Of a DNA stretch of 64,000 bases, positions 1 to 12,380 are shown piece by piece. The position numbers and the translations under genes were made by a program. Below the pieces are notes generated by a model. It was not told the DNA's origin. It made no database searches and was given only the letters and a program-made list of their open reading frames with translations. Source of the DNA: Ambrosia x helenae (taxonomy: Eukaryota > Streptophyta > Magnoliopsida > Asterales > Asteraceae); contig JAUTDX010000517.1 of assembly GCA_030844895.1 (NCBI GenBank), forward strand, positions 1-64,000, read 5' to 3'. Every line of letters starts with the position of its first letter. The first letter of the stretch is position 1.

Positions 1-125
1 GGGGGGGGGTTCATACTTCATATGAAGCAGACATTTCACTAATGCATTCCTAATCTTGATTGCTTGTGTCTTTATATAGAATCCAGTTTTATTGTCATTT
101 ACTTAACTTTATTTTATTTTATAAG

Positions 126-3010
126 GAGCGAGCCACTACAGAGGAATCAAAAGCTAAAACTGAAGCAGCAGGCTTGTTGAGCCAAAAGAAAGATCTAGAA
201 ACGCTTCGCCTACAACTCCAACAAGATGTATGTTTCGGATATTATTTTCATTTTTCATATTTCATATCATCTACTCATTTTCTTGCTTCATTGCCACAAA
301 TAACATCATAAATTTTCGATAATTTTGGCTTAAACCAGTCAAGTTTCAGGTCTTAGATTATGTTAGTTATATAAACTATACTTTGATGATAATATTTATT
401 ATCTTGGCTCAACGTTATTTTCAATTGTGTGTAGTGGCAAGATTAGAGAAACAACTGCAGAAGGAGTTAGATTTAAGAAAAAAACTCGAAACTGGAATTA
501 AGATATATCAACAAGCCTTATTTTTGAAATTCCTCATCTAATGAAAAGGTTTGATCCCAATATTATATTGTTTATGCATTAAACTATTAAACAATATATG
601 TTCTAGAGATAAAGGCAGGTTTCGGATGATTTTTCCCAGTCAGAGAGTGATGGCAATAGCTTAAATCAAAGAATTGATGATCTTGATCTGATATCTTCAA
701 ATCCAGGAAAATGTAAGCTTCATTTCCTGACTGTTAAGGCAACCTGTTTAGCATAAGCTGCGTTTTGCATAGTCCCATTGGTTAACAGGGTATTCGTGGG
801 CTATGTGAGTTTTTCCTTAGCGGTTTCTCACGGTTACCAAATAAAAAAAAGTCTCTCATTGTATTTGTTATTTCCGATAGCGGATCCTGTGTTTACTTTG
901 TATCTTTTTACATTGTTTGGTACAGAAAAGATTGTCATGAAGCTGCAGTTACTTCTGAGGAGAGTAAGGTAAGATACTAGCATCATCTACATTCTTTTCG
1001 ACTCATATACAAATATTATTATGCATGTCAAATGGGTGGGTCGGGTAACAAGTCATACTAAGTTTGGATCCAACAATCACCACATTACCCAAAAACATTT
1101 TTTTTGTAATTTCCTTTAACAAGGATGGCAACAACAAACATCAAGTTCACTCTTATTCTACTAGATTACCTCCACACACAGTGGAGGGAGGATCTTTGTT
1201 GGGCTAGGACGGACCCCCGCCCCTCCAGTTTCTTTCACTTCGTAGTGTAAATTTTACTGAAAAATTCATATGTATTGAGCCACCCCCCCCCCCCCCCCCC
1301 GGCCTCATTTTTTTTCTCTATAACCTTCGTCCCTTCAAAAGTTTCAAGATCCGACACTGTCCACACAAGCAGCTTGATCCAACTCGCAAGTCCAAGGCAC
1401 TTACAAATTTCGTTTTGCATGCTTCTAATATTTCATTTTTTTTTAAAAGACATACTTGGAGCTATGGTTGTGTTGATATTTCATTTTATTTTATTTTATA
1501 TTATTTGTTTTGGTAACAGGAGACAAGTTCTAGCGAAGATATGAAAAGTTCTTCAACAAACAAACCTCAAAAGTTGAACAACTCCAAGAATGAGGTAAAC
1601 ATACATGCATATATTTCTCTTTGGAATCTCATTCTAGAATAACTTTATTTTTGTCTAGAGGTGACATTTTACAACACAATTACATTGAATAGATCATATA
1701 TGGGTTATGTTTTGTCTCTAATGGGTCAAAAGGGTCGAACGTGTTAAAATTGCATGGTTGTATTTCAAGGGAAGATTTCACTTGATAGTAACCAAATTTC
1801 TTCTGTGTTCATTAAAGTCACTCACACTTTTTTCTGTCTAAAAAAACTTGTCAAGTTTCCATATTGTTCCATACTTTCACTGTTATGAATTTCTTTAAAT
1901 GTTAGTTTCTTTAAAATTAAGTGACCTATATGGAATGTATATGAAACTTGGTTACTGTCTAGTGATTATAATTTTTAACCTCAACCTAAAGTAAACCTAA
2001 AGTAGAGGTGACTGTGAAGAAAAATAGCCAATTACCTATTCCATTTAGGCCATTCGATTTAAACATTTATGCAAAACTACAAAAGAAAGACACTTGATGG
2101 TTTTTGTAGTTGGAAAATTTATGAGTAACTTTATTGGAACAATATTGAAACTTGGTATTATTTCATGATTTTATCCCTATTTTTACAACATATAATTGAC
2201 CTTAAACAAAAAGTAAATTTAGTATTGTATTGATTGTAATCACATTTACCGCACTAATGATTTTATCCCACACAAAAACGTACGATACGCATTTTCACCT
2301 AAAATCCAACTAAGCTTTCAACTCCATGTTTAGTTAGTTTCACGTTAAGCATTAGGCCTACGGTAATACACAATTGGAAATCCAGTGCTTCTAAGGACTC
2401 CAAGGGGTCAAGGAGTAACAAGTTGTTAAGATTAAGGATCCTAAACAACACTCCACCCTTAAAAGTTAGTATAAAAATTGTGCATGTTGGTCGTTGGGTA
2501 GTAGGTTAAAATGAACTCGCGCAACAAACATATAGTTTTTCTGTCTAGTTTTCTAATTTCATAAGTAATGTATAAGATGTTAGTTATAATTATAAAAGTA
2601 ATATCCATCTGACCGTTTGGGATGTTCTAGACACTTGAATATACTTCGGGCTACTTCTGCACCATTTGACCCGTTTAGTTTGGTTAACAAAATATATTGT
2701 AGTTGATCTCATTTACTAATGTAACCATGATCCTTGACAGACAACGGGTTCAGCAATGTCAAAAATAACAGATGGACTCAACTATTTAAAAGAGAAAAGC
2801 AACCACCTAGCAGATGAGTTGCAAAACATGAATAAAGACCGCGTCAAATATCAGTCACAGAAAGATACTCAAAAAGATTCACAAGATGAATTTGATGTAC
2901 AATCATCCCAGGGAGTAGAAGAGAGTCAACTCCAACACTTAGATTCACACGTGGATGGGGGAAGAAGATTAGATGACCAATCTACGAATGTAGGGGAGAA
3001 GAAAATCTGA
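126..3010 (+). pseudogene. 3' exons of a REN1-like Rho GTPase-activating protein, probably a remnant
   Basis: Exon-like blocks lie at 126-227, about 434-540, 619-712, 926-968, 1520-1594 and 2741-3010, most bounded by AG and GT. The first encodes a charged coiled coil (ERATTEESKAKTEAAGLLSQ...), the second continues VARLEKQLQKELDLRKKLE, and the last contains ITDGLNYLKEKSNHLADELQ followed by an acidic tail and a TGA stop. This order matches the C-terminal coiled coil of plant PH-RhoGAPs of the REN1 type, which inactivate ROP GTPases; the PH and GAP domains would lie left of the window. Odd points: the second exon lacks an AG directly before its GTG codon, runs into a stop without a donor, and exons 619-712 and 926-968 do not join in phase. 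I infer a decayed copy or captured fragment. The family assignment rests on remembered similarity and is moderate. Confidence 0.5.
1283..1300. repeat. Homopolymer C run (18 bases)
   Basis: Uninterrupted run of C inside an intron-like part of the RhoGAP remnant. Similar G or C runs occur at 18573, 39636 and 56154. Run length may be affected by assembly. Confidence 0.9.
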
Positions 3011-4745
3011 AAGCTTTTATTAAAAGATAAACCACACGATGTGGGCCCACAACATTCCTTCTCAAGAAGGAGAGTGAGCCCAATCATTCGTTAGTTTTGT
3101 CTGCTAATACGATGTATGATTCACACTACAATAAGTACGTATACTAATTAACTTAAGTTGTATAATGTAGGCCTGAAGATTGGCCTTGGTAATGAACTTA
3201 TGTGGCTTGTAAATTATAATTTATTTATTTTTTTAAATTTGAAACGTTAGCATACAACATAATGATGATTTCATTATAAAGATAAAACATGTTTATTTAC
3301 TTTTTATCAAATTTTGTTTAATCGGCGGTGGTTGGAGAGGGGGAACGTGCAAGTGTGGGTGACGATTAGATAAGAATAAGAAAGAAAAGGGTGGGTTTTT
3401 TATAGAAAAATAATAATTCATGTGAGTCCCACTTTCTAACTTATTAATAATGATAACTGTAGTTTTGTAGTTTTAAAATAGAGTTAATTGGAAAATTTAA
3501 CGTTCACCAAGTGTATGGACTATCTGAATAACAACTTGTCAAACACAAGGAACATATATGTGATTTTGAAAATCTGGGGACTAAAGGTGCTACTTTGGCA
3601 ACCACAAAAACTATCCGGGCTATCCTAAAAAAATAAAGAAAGTGTTAAGTGGAGCCCACATCATAACCACCATTCTTGTTCAATCTCCCATCTTTGGAAA
3701 AAACGAGCGTTCCAACCACCTTCAAGCTTTATCTTCGCCGGAGAAGATGAATCCATCCCAACTTCTTTTCTGGCAAGCTTAACCTGGCTCTAGCAACGTG
3801 TTGGTGACTGCCGAAGGTTATTGATGGTGGTAGTGAGGGGGATATGGGGATGGGTTGATGCAGAAGAAGAGGGTCGGGTTAGGTTATCCTAATTAAATAA
3901 AAAGGTGGGGCACATATAAGCGGTGCACGTCCTAAAAGGTGGAGTTATGTTATCTTTATTGTCTTCTGAATTTGTATCAGTAAGAGTGTGTGGTGACACA
4001 CTGCTTAGGCACAAACCAAGAATTGGTGAACCCGTGTTGGAAGCAGACGATCTTTATCTTCTTCCATTACTATATTACTGCACAGTTAGTAATAGGTCAA
4101 TCACTTTTGAAAAGATAAATAGTTCTAGCAAAGGATGAGCATGAGCTGGTTGGCCACGACTCCTTTATGAGGTCAAGTGGTAGCTTGTTCGGTCATGCTC
4201 CGGCCGCCGACAAGTTATTCATAAAAGTTTAAAGTAGTTTGATATCTTTATTGCAACATTGGGAGGTGGATTCTTCGGGGTTGGGTATACACAGTCTTGA
4301 GTAGTCTATCCTTCATTGTTGAGAGGTGAGCTTACCTGTTTAGGAGACCCCTCAATTTAATAACAAGAACATAAACTAGTTATGTGATAACAGTCACCTC
4401 TAGAGAATGCAACATTGCCCAACTCAAAGTTAAGCACAAGTGCGCAACTTGAATACACCACTCAAATGTGTAATTACTATTAATCCATCCCAAAGTTAGT
4501 TGGATCCCCAAGCAACACTTCTTTTTGGATATTGATTTCCACGTCGGTTATTCTCGTTCTCTCTCATTTATATCTTTACTTTTATAAAAAAAGCAACTTA
4601 AGGCTGAGTAAGGGAAGTCGTGTTTTAGGGTTCGATACTCGGTACTTCTCCTCGATTCTATACTACACTCGATAGGTACACTTGCCTATTATATGGGTTT
4701 AGAATGAAACATGCCAATTTTTTTTTATTTTTATAAAACTTTCAC
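3011..4745. other. Non-coding stretch, no gene seen
   Basis: AT-rich sequence after the RhoGAP remnant. Open frames are short and show no recognisable motif. No transposon ends could be placed here. Confidence 0.5.
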
Positions 4746-4748
4746 CAT

Positions 4749-4789
<41 letters not shown>
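4746..4789. repeat. (TA)n microsatellite
   Basis: About 44 bases of alternating TA with one interruption. Confidence 0.9.
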
Positions 4790-4793
<4 letters not shown>

Positions 4794-5063
4794 TTCGGTC
4801 CCAGTTTACATCCAAAACTAGTCGCTCCAGCGACCTTTTATATTATAACATATCTTTTACAAGCGACCGTTTCAAAAGATATTACATAAGTACTAATTAT
4901 ACAAAGGTGATTCTTGTTAATCGATCCGATTCTGGTCTCTAGTCCTCGTCCACTTTCTTTCCTGAAAGTATACATGAATATCATATTAGCCATAGCTAAG
5001 TAAGTACACATGACAGGCCATTGACATATTTTCAAATAACACCAGTCCCCTTTTTTATTCTCC

Positions 5064-5280
5064 GAGACCCCCGATCCCCATTTTTTTTATATTCTGAGAC
5101 CACTCGTCTCTATTTTATTTCTTGAGACAACCGGTCTCTATTTTATTTCTTGAGACCACCGGTCTCTATTTTATTTCCCGAGACCACCGGTCTCTACCTT
5201 ATTGTCCAAGACCACCGGTCTCTATATTATTGCCTGAGACCACTGGTCTCTAGTTTACTTTATGAGACCACCGGTCTCTA
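5064..5280. repeat. 28-bp tandem minisatellite with a hairpin core
   Basis: Eight units start at 5064, 5096, 5124, 5152, 5180, 5208, 5236 and 5264. The spacing is exactly 28 bases after the first unit (32). The conserved core GAGACCACCGGTCTC has 6-base inverted arms (GAGACC/GGTCTC) around a 3-base loop; a T/A-rich linker joins the cores. A stray partial copy lies near 5380 and a half-arm near 4935. It resembles a CRISPR array only superficially: the linkers are near-identical and no cas-like genes exist. Confidence 0.85.
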
Positions 5281-5829
5281 AACCCATGCTTGTATATATT
5301 CGTTTCAACTATTTATCAAACAAGTAGTAATATAAATTACTCAAATCTTATATTACCACTAACAACCATATATACTCTTAAGACCACTGGCCTCTTATTT
5401 GGTTCAAACTAATATCAAGCACACAATGATATTACTATTCATATACTGAATCACAGCTAATAATCATGTATACTTTTAAGGGTTTGTGTACTTACTTTTA
5501 GAATCAGTGATAAAATTATTTGAGACCCGAGTCCGCTACTCGCTAATCAACCCCACCCGTAGAGTACTTCTACTAGGAGCCTACCAATAATTTTTGTCAC
5601 TATTTGATTATGGAACTTACTGGTGTTATGCTTCTACATGTCCCACCACCTTTTGTAAGTTATATATTGTGTGAAAGATAGAAATCAATATTGGGAGGTA
5701 GTTAGACATATGGCAAAATGCCATACGCGTGTCTAATTGACAGGCTAACTATATCTTCTCAATGTTTACAAGACAATCAAATATAGAGCCGGGTTTGAAT
5801 GACATAATCCGTTTCTTTTATTATTATTA
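5281..5829. other. Non-coding stretch, no gene seen
   Basis: AT-rich, with one isolated degenerate copy of the GAGACC hairpin near 5380. Nothing else recognised. Confidence 0.5.
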
Positions 5830-5865
5830 CTAGCTAATACCTCAGAGCGAGCGTCCCGGGTTGAA
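5830..5865 (-). mobile_element. Helitron 3' terminus (minus strand)
   Basis: Read on the minus strand the sequence ends in CTAG followed by T, preceded by a GC-rich CCCGGGACGCTCGC block in an AT-rich setting. It closely resembles the terminus at 29836-29862. Helitrons end in CTRR after a short hairpin and insert between A and T. The 5' end of this element was not located; it should lie to the right. The hairpin is imperfect, so confidence is moderate. Confidence 0.5.
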
Positions 5866-5902
5866 AAAATCTAATATGTTGTAATAAAATTTTCAATAAA
5901 TA

Positions 5903-5922
5903 TTAGGGTTTAGGGTTTAGGG
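5903..5922. repeat. Short interstitial telomere-like repeat
   Basis: Nearly three units of plant-type TTTAGGG sit inside AT-rich sequence. Too short to be a former telomere; such telo-boxes also occur near plant promoters. Confidence 0.7.
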
Positions 5923-6484
5923 TCCATTTTTATTTCCATCTTAATAAATGTACCAAAAACTCTAAAACTCACAATCTTCCATAGCCGTCAATACCTTTCT
6001 AAACCTACGGTCAACCCTCAACAACCAACAAACTATAAAACTTCTAATTCAAACCATTATGAATCAAAACTGAACTTACCACTTACCAATAGTAATTTAC
6101 TTATAGTTATTTAACATCAATACTGCTGAATTCAAACTTATTGCTAGCAAAGATCTACTCAAAGTCTAAAAGTACATAAACATAATCACATCTCTCCAAT
6201 CCCTCATACTCAATCATTGCATGTTCATAACATTCTAATAAGTAAGAACAAAAAATCAACTCCAACAATAAGCCTATAAACCTCTATGGTTATCTCCTCC
6301 TCGAATAATCAATCACCGTTCAATCAACATTCACAAAATAATATAATAATATTTAAAAAAACAAAGCAAAGTAAAACCTAACACATCCTGAAGTATTAGT
6401 AACAGTGCCATTAGAAACGGGAGCATCGTCAGCAACGGAAAAATATTTCTGCATCTGAAGAATAGGAATCCAGTTCAAACTCAC

Positions 6485-6836
6485 CTCGAAAACATGAGAT
6501 GATCGCGTCCTTTGTGTATGCTTCTAGCATCATCGCTGGCTTTACTGGAATCATCACTGGAACTCGACACATTAGTGCATCTTCAGAACAAAGACCAACA
6601 CCCTCCAATTTGATCACCTCCAAAAGCTATAGAACACAGAGATTAACATATTTTCAGAATTTGTAACAAACAATGAATTATGAAAAGTAGAGGTGGATTC
6701 CGTTTATGTTTTATCGCTAACAATGGGCTCAGTTTATTATTAATTAATTGACCACTAAAATTACCAGCTCGAGTCCCCAGTAAGTTACACGGCCCAAGCT
6801 TGACTGCTGCAGCTGAGTAAGCATCAACATTGTTGT
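6485..6836 (-). pseudogene. Two candidate exons of an unidentified gene
   Basis: On the minus strand, 6836-6765 (72 bases) and 6626-6485 (142 bases) are each flanked by AG and GT and can be joined in phase 0 without a stop. The first would read TTMLMLTQLQQSSLGRVTYW and onward; the second contains LEGVGLCSEDALMCRVPVMI followed by PVKPAMMLEAYTKDA. I do not recognise the family. Lying just inside a Helitron end, they may be captured exons. No start codon or stop can be assigned. Confidence 0.25.
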
Positions 6837-6839
6837 CTG

Positions 6840-8689
6840 CAAATCTATGAACAAAATTTATATGATTAGCTTGTTTTTAGCAAATTATCTTCATTTAGTG
6901 CAAGTGTTTGGCAATCAATTTGATTCTGTTCATAGCTAACATAAATTGCTTTCACATTATAAATTGGGTTTGCCTAAGAAAATAATTTTGAGTCCACATG
7001 AACAACTGTATTTATACCAAAACACTAAGATACCCCGTAATCAGAAACAACAGGACTTTCAACACTCTCTTGCTCGATTCACTACCAACAGGCAACAACA
7101 AAATTAAGGCGTGACACCGTAGGCCTTAATGCAACTATCCGTAGACAACCTGCTAATAGTATTAAAGAGAATTTTAGCAGCAAATAAACAAATGCTTCGA
7201 GAAAACTGGTGTAAACATATGAGCATTTATTGACATGATAATAGAAGAGTTTTAGTAGTTACAAAGCTATGCAAATCAAATAGCCATTTGAGACAAAGAC
7301 GGAAGCAGACATAAATAAATGAACTGCAAGTCTAATGGTTCGACGGTTGTAAATGGTCTTGTTAAGTAAACTGCTTACATACAGGTTGTACTGTTGTAGG
7401 TGTACTCAAAAGTCGATATTGTTACTCAGCCAGCATACACTTGATCTAAATAAATAAATTTATGCACATACACAACTTAGGATGTGATTCTTGGAAAGCA
7501 TCACGATGACCTCTTCTATTTGAGTTTTCTGTCATCTTAATCAAGACTTTTTTTCTTGATTGATGAGATAAAGTTGTTGCAATAAATTAGCACTACTAAT
7601 GACCTTGACAATATGCAGTAGGAAAAAAAACCTAAAGCTATTAAGATTCAAGAACTTTGAAGACTAACTGGTAGGGGCCTGTAGAGTAGGCGAGACTCCA
7701 GAGAAAATAAAAATGAAAACACAAGAAGACTTGGGACAATTTTCTTCAATAATATTCCAAATGAAAGTACAGAACTTAAATAACAAATGCATCCTAAACT
7801 AAATGCTCTTTATTTGGAGAACATGGGGATAAGAGTGGGGAATATGCATGCAACGTGGAGCTACTCTTCCACTAACCAACTAGAATAATAAAATATACTA
7901 AATGATAATTTAAGTTGACTAATTCTTGAGTCCATCGAATTTCTGCTCCAACATTTCAGGAATGGTCTTTGGCCCACTAATACACATTGGATCTGTCTTG
8001 GGCTTGTGTTTCTGTGCCGCTGCATCAAGAGACGTATCACTAACATGCATAATGGCCGGGTTAGGTAACGTGTCAAAAAGGGTTTGGGTTCAAATGCACG
8101 ATAATCAAAAGTGTTCCTAGTAAATGTATGTGAATCGTAAATTTGCATATACATTTTTCCATGCTTACAAAATATGTAGTTCTATATAAGAAGCAAATTA
8201 CATTCATTACATTTGCCTATGTTCCAAAGTTGCCATTGTTAATCTCAATTGTCACTCAGTTATGTTACTGCATGGTGATCGATCGTCGACATGTAATTAT
8301 GCCATACATCCCATAACCACCATTTCCCCTAAATACATAATTTAGCCTTTAACCATACAACCAGAAAACCCACTATAGTCAATCGCACATCCGACAAATA
8401 AACGCAGGCATTAGTTACCAAATTACCCTCTGCTCCAACTTTCGAGTAGGCTCTCTGGTTTCCATACCTGAAAACATTATAAGAAAACATAATATACAAT
8501 AAGATCATAACCTCCGTGTGTGTGTGTCAGCCTAAAAGTATAATAAAATCAAAACTCAAACAACAACAAAAAATATAATAGTTATAATCTGTGAAATTCA
8601 CAAAAATATGTAACAAACAAAACTCTAAATCTTCAACGTAGTATTCAAGATTTTAAACCAAGTTTCTCTCTCAAATAATCACTCACTCT
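6840..8689. other. Non-coding stretch, likely transposon interior
   Basis: AT-rich, with short open frames in both directions that lack recognisable motifs. It lies between the two Helitron ends at 5830 and 9810 and may be intronic or intergenic cargo. Confidence 0.4.
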
Positions 8690-8960
8690 CTCTAATATGT
8701 CAGAATTGAAGCTTTTCCTTGCTCTCAACACATTTTTTGCCACTGTTTGTAGTTCCATGAGAGAGAGGGAAAGAGAGTTTGTACAGATGGAGAGAAGAGG
8801 GGGTGTCTTGAGAGAGAAACAGAGAGAGTGGGTTCTAGAGACAGAAACAGGAGGGGTGTTGCCTTCCTGTTATAGGCTTCGTGCCGTTTCCACCCGTTTT
8901 ATGGCGGCGTCGGAAGTGTGAGACGTCTCTTTCTCTTAGAGAGAGAAGGGGAGGAGTGGT
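8690..8960 (-). other. GA-rich tract, 5' UTR-like on the minus strand
   Basis: Many GAGAGA blocks, which are CT-rich on the minus strand as in plant 5' leaders. It could be the leader of a captured minus-strand gene; no linked coding exon could be assigned. Confidence 0.3.
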
Positions 8961-9769
8961 TATGGCGGTGTATGTTTAACTAAAAATGAACACAAGACTG
9001 AGTGACGATAGAAGGTAAATTAGATTGGTAAATCGACATTTGTACAGAGTCTACAAAAAAAAAATTGAAACTCCGATGAACTTGAGGGAAGACAGAAAGA
9101 CGAAGAACCGATGACAAGAAACTCCGATGAAGGGGTTGCATGTGTGTCGGGACGGTGCGGTGGTGTGAAAAAAGGTAAGGACAAAAGAAGAAGAACGGGC
9201 CAGTCGATTGGTGGTTGTGGCCGATTGTGTCGGCGAGGTGTTCCTCTCGGGTGGTAGAACTTCAGATCTCACCGAGCAAAGGACATGCAACAGAAGCTTT
9301 TGTTACCGGCAACGCCGCAGATGCGCAACGATGATAGTTGTCTTCTGCTTTGTATTGGGATGCTTTGAGTAGAGAGGGTTCAAGAAGGAGAGAAGTGACT
9401 GGCTTCGAGGAACGTTTTGAGAAAAGGAAATAAGTTACGTGATTTGTTTTGCTTAATATTTAACATTTAAATTTTGATATTGAATCATGGTGATTTACAT
9501 TCATGATTATTTATTAGTGTACCTGTTTAGGTCACAAATTGATTTTGAAGGTTGTAACCTTAGTGCACCAATAAGATCACCAAATATTGATGTTGGTAGA
9601 CACGGAGATGGATCATATCTTATTGATTTTCATGTTTTTTTGAAAGGTTTAAAACTTGGTAGATTTTTATTTATTTGGTCGATGATGATGCGACTTTATG
9701 GATCAACGTTAGATATGGATAACAAGGTCAAATTGGTGTTTCATTTGCGGCTGGTAACAGGACCTTCCG
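8961..9769. other. No recognisable gene; 105-codon open frame of unknown nature
   Basis: A plus-strand open frame at 9487-9804 runs into the Helitron terminal hairpin, so it is unlikely to be a complete gene. Its translation has no motif I recognise. Confidence 0.3.
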
Positions 9770-9810
9770 ACCGCCTCCGCCGTGGCAACGCGCGGCGGGT
9801 ATAAAACTAG
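9770..9810 (+). mobile_element. Helitron 3' terminus (plus strand)
   Basis: The GC-rich hairpin CCGCCG...CGGCGG is followed by an AT-rich spacer and CTAG, with T next. This is a classic Helitron 3' end. The matching 5' TC end was not identified upstream. Confidence 0.75.
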
Positions 9811-10478
9811 TAATTCACATTTATTAAAATAGTAGCAGATACATAAAAAAACATACTATGTTCCTTCAAATATGCCATCACGTCACATCTTGTTATCCAA
9901 GCAACACTCCATTCAGTAGCCACCCATCTCTTTAATATATTACTAAACATCGCCATATACGCCAAAAATAAAAAAATTTGAAATCGAAATACCATTAACA
10001 CATAATTTTTTTATTGGCTTCTTCAATGATTTTTGGGTTGTAGACATGAATACGATTAACCAAACTAAAATTGAAAGGCATACCAATCAACTTGACTTTA
10101 TCCATTACGATCGATAACAACATCAGCAATATAATCAGGGATCTCAAACGAAACGGAGACGTGTGACTGTGCAGCGAGTTTGTATATATCATCAGGAGAT
10201 ATGATATCAATCCAATGACAGATAGAAAAGGCGTCTGTTAGGTTGGTAGAGAGAGGGGGAGCTAGGGTTTGGGTTTGTCAAAAAGTGAATGGGATGGGGA
10301 TAATGGAGTAGGGTTTTATCTATTTATCTTTTCCCTTTTTTTTTAATAAAAAAACGAAATAATTAAAAAACACTAAACTCTTTTAATTATGTCACGTGGC
10401 AGTTTTATGGAGAGGTTGAGGTCACCATTGCATGCCACGTCAGCAACGTTCAATTCTTTTATTTATATTAATTAATAG

Positions 10479-10528
<50 letters not shown>

Positions 10529-10673
10529 CTACACAAAATATTAATTAGCACTAGGTGCTTGGTTAGACACCTAATGTATCGACTCCTAATCTGGCCCGCA
10601 ATATTTGGCAGACAAGTTTTAAATATTTTTATTTTCATTCACAAAACAGGATGTTACATAGAACGATTAGCAA
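9811..10673. other. Non-coding stretch with an (ATT)n microsatellite
   Basis: AT-rich; a clean (ATT)n run occupies about 10480-10525. Near 10641-10655 the sequence CAGGATGTTACA equals the terminal sequence of the solo LTR at 19575-19586, so a second, truncated LTR of that family may end here. Confidence 0.5.
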
Positions 10674-10690
10674 TTATCGTTTTATTTTAT

Positions 10691-10918
10691 TTATTTATTT
10701 TTTTTTGAACGGCCAACAAATTGGAATCACTCACGGAACACTAGAGTATCATCGTGCCACCAGTGTTGCCACGCGATCATATTCCACCACCAAGTCACCA
10801 ATTCAGGAGGAAACTCATAATTATGAGAAAACCCCCTTTGTGAGATTCGAACCCAGGACCTTATGGCTTCTAAGTCTTATCTCACCACCAAGATACCACT
10901 AGGCTATAATGCCTTGGG
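10691..10918 (-). mobile_element. tRNA-derived SINE with a perfect 17-bp TSD
   Basis: On the minus strand it has an A-box-like TAGTGGTATCTTGG, a B box GGGTTCGAATCTC and ends in TTGGCCGTTC followed by an A-rich tail. It is bracketed by identical 17-base direct repeats (TTATCGTTTTATTTTAT) at 10674-10690 and 10919-10935, the mark of LINE-mediated insertion. A second member of the family lies at 37095-37635. Confidence 0.9.
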
Positions 10919-10935
10919 TTATCGTTTTATTTTAT

Positions 10936-12194
10936 AAATTTAAAACTAGAACAAGTGTCTTCACTTAAAGTCCCATCTTAATTACCTTTTACACCGAGTC
11001 TTGACATTTCCACCGGAAATTGTCAATTTAAGAAAAAGAAGTTTAAGTGACTTAATCCACACAACATCAAATTGCATGGGAGATCTTCTTTTATTCTTTC
11101 TCGAGTTAATATTCTGGATAGCATTATGTATATTTTTTACACACATTTACTCTGGGGGTTTTGTGTAATTATTGTCTTCCAAATATTACACCCAGGATGT
11201 CTTGCACGGACATCTCCTTAATCAATTTCATTTCGCCTTTTGAGAGTCTTTTTGCATAAGCGTAGCCCTCACGATTTTCCGTAGGACTCTGGTTATGCGT
11301 CTCGTTCCTCACCTCTAGCCTCCAGACCTTACTAGTTGCGTCGTACACCAAGTCGAAAGGATAACCTATTTTTTTGTCTCGGTTTTCCTCAAAACGACTA
11401 CACTTTTTTGATGGCCACTACGAGTGCATTGAAGCCATAACTTTGAGTCATGGTATCTTTTTTTTCTTTGATCTTCTTTTCACAATGACATAACCATTGT
11501 CAATAGCGCTTTGTTACCTAATCCTCGTGGGACAAAAATTCGTGAAAAAATAACACAATTATACTTACATTTATCCTTGAAAAAACAAGGCCGTGTGCTT
11601 CCATATTGTAACAATTCAAGAGAAACTTCAACGTATAATTATTTATTATCAATGAAAAATAGATTTATTTTTTATTGAGGAAAACTTTGTGTTATGAAAT
11701 AAAAGCGATTGACATGCTACTTACATTACATAAAATCAGTGCACGTAACAAGGTATGAGAATATATGATTTCAATCCCAATGTTGATGGCGTTCCCATGA
11801 ACCCATAACCAAAACCAGACTACTTATTTTTACCCCGCAAGTTGTTTACATGGAAACAACAATAAATTTAGAGTATCGTAACACCCCTTCCGAGTTGACG
11901 CTAATCAACCAGGGGTGGGTCCCCGTCAAGGACCGATAGTGCTCTCCCCATATTCTATGGCTACATTCCTTTGTATAAATGCTTATAGTGAAATGCGGAG
12001 ACTGCACGTCCCATGTGACTTTATACCGTTACCCATGAACCCATCATATTGCCTTTTCTTTCTTTCTTACTTACAAGTTACTGCACATTTTTAACAAACA
12101 TATCTTTCCCCTAGGTTTAAAAACATTAAAACAGAAAAGGGGTCGCGAGACTTAATCATGCGTGTCACATAGTTAATAAATAGCCCTAGCTGAG
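10936..12194. other. Intergenic stretch with one unidentified minus-strand open frame
   Basis: Around 11165-11390 the minus strand stays open for about 75 codons and reads GYPFDLVYDATSKVWRLEVR and onward, ending ...DILGVIFGRQ. I do not recognise it, and no splice-linked neighbour is evident. The rest is AT-rich with no features. Confidence 0.3.
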
Positions 12195-12354
12195 TGTTGA
12201 TGCACTTTGTGTATGGCCGTCGCTGTCGAATAGACTAGGGTTGAGTCATATGTTGTAAAACATGAGATTGTGGTGATCCATAAGGGCATTTATGGATCTG
12301 ATGCATTTGTTTAAGTCGACCAAGAAATCAGGAATTTGGTTCGTGCTTTCATAG

Positions 12355-12380
12355 GGTCGAACCAAACTAGTCTATAAATA
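12355..12380 (+). promoter_or_regulatory. LTR core promoter: GGTCGAACCAA plus TATA box
   Basis: GGTCGAACCAA, then 7 bases, then TATAAATA. The same block with the same spacing occurs in both LTRs of the Tekay element near 48789 and 56683. Confidence 0.65.

Noticed and set aside
5064..5280. CRISPR-like array
   Set aside because: Linkers between repeats are nearly identical, and this is plant nuclear DNA without cas genes; it is a minisatellite.
9487..9804. 105-codon gene
   Set aside because: It reads through the Helitron terminal hairpin and shows no motif.
10641..10655. Second solo LTR ending TGTTACA
   Set aside because: The terminal 12 bases match, but no opposite end or TSD was found, so only mentioned as a possible fragment.
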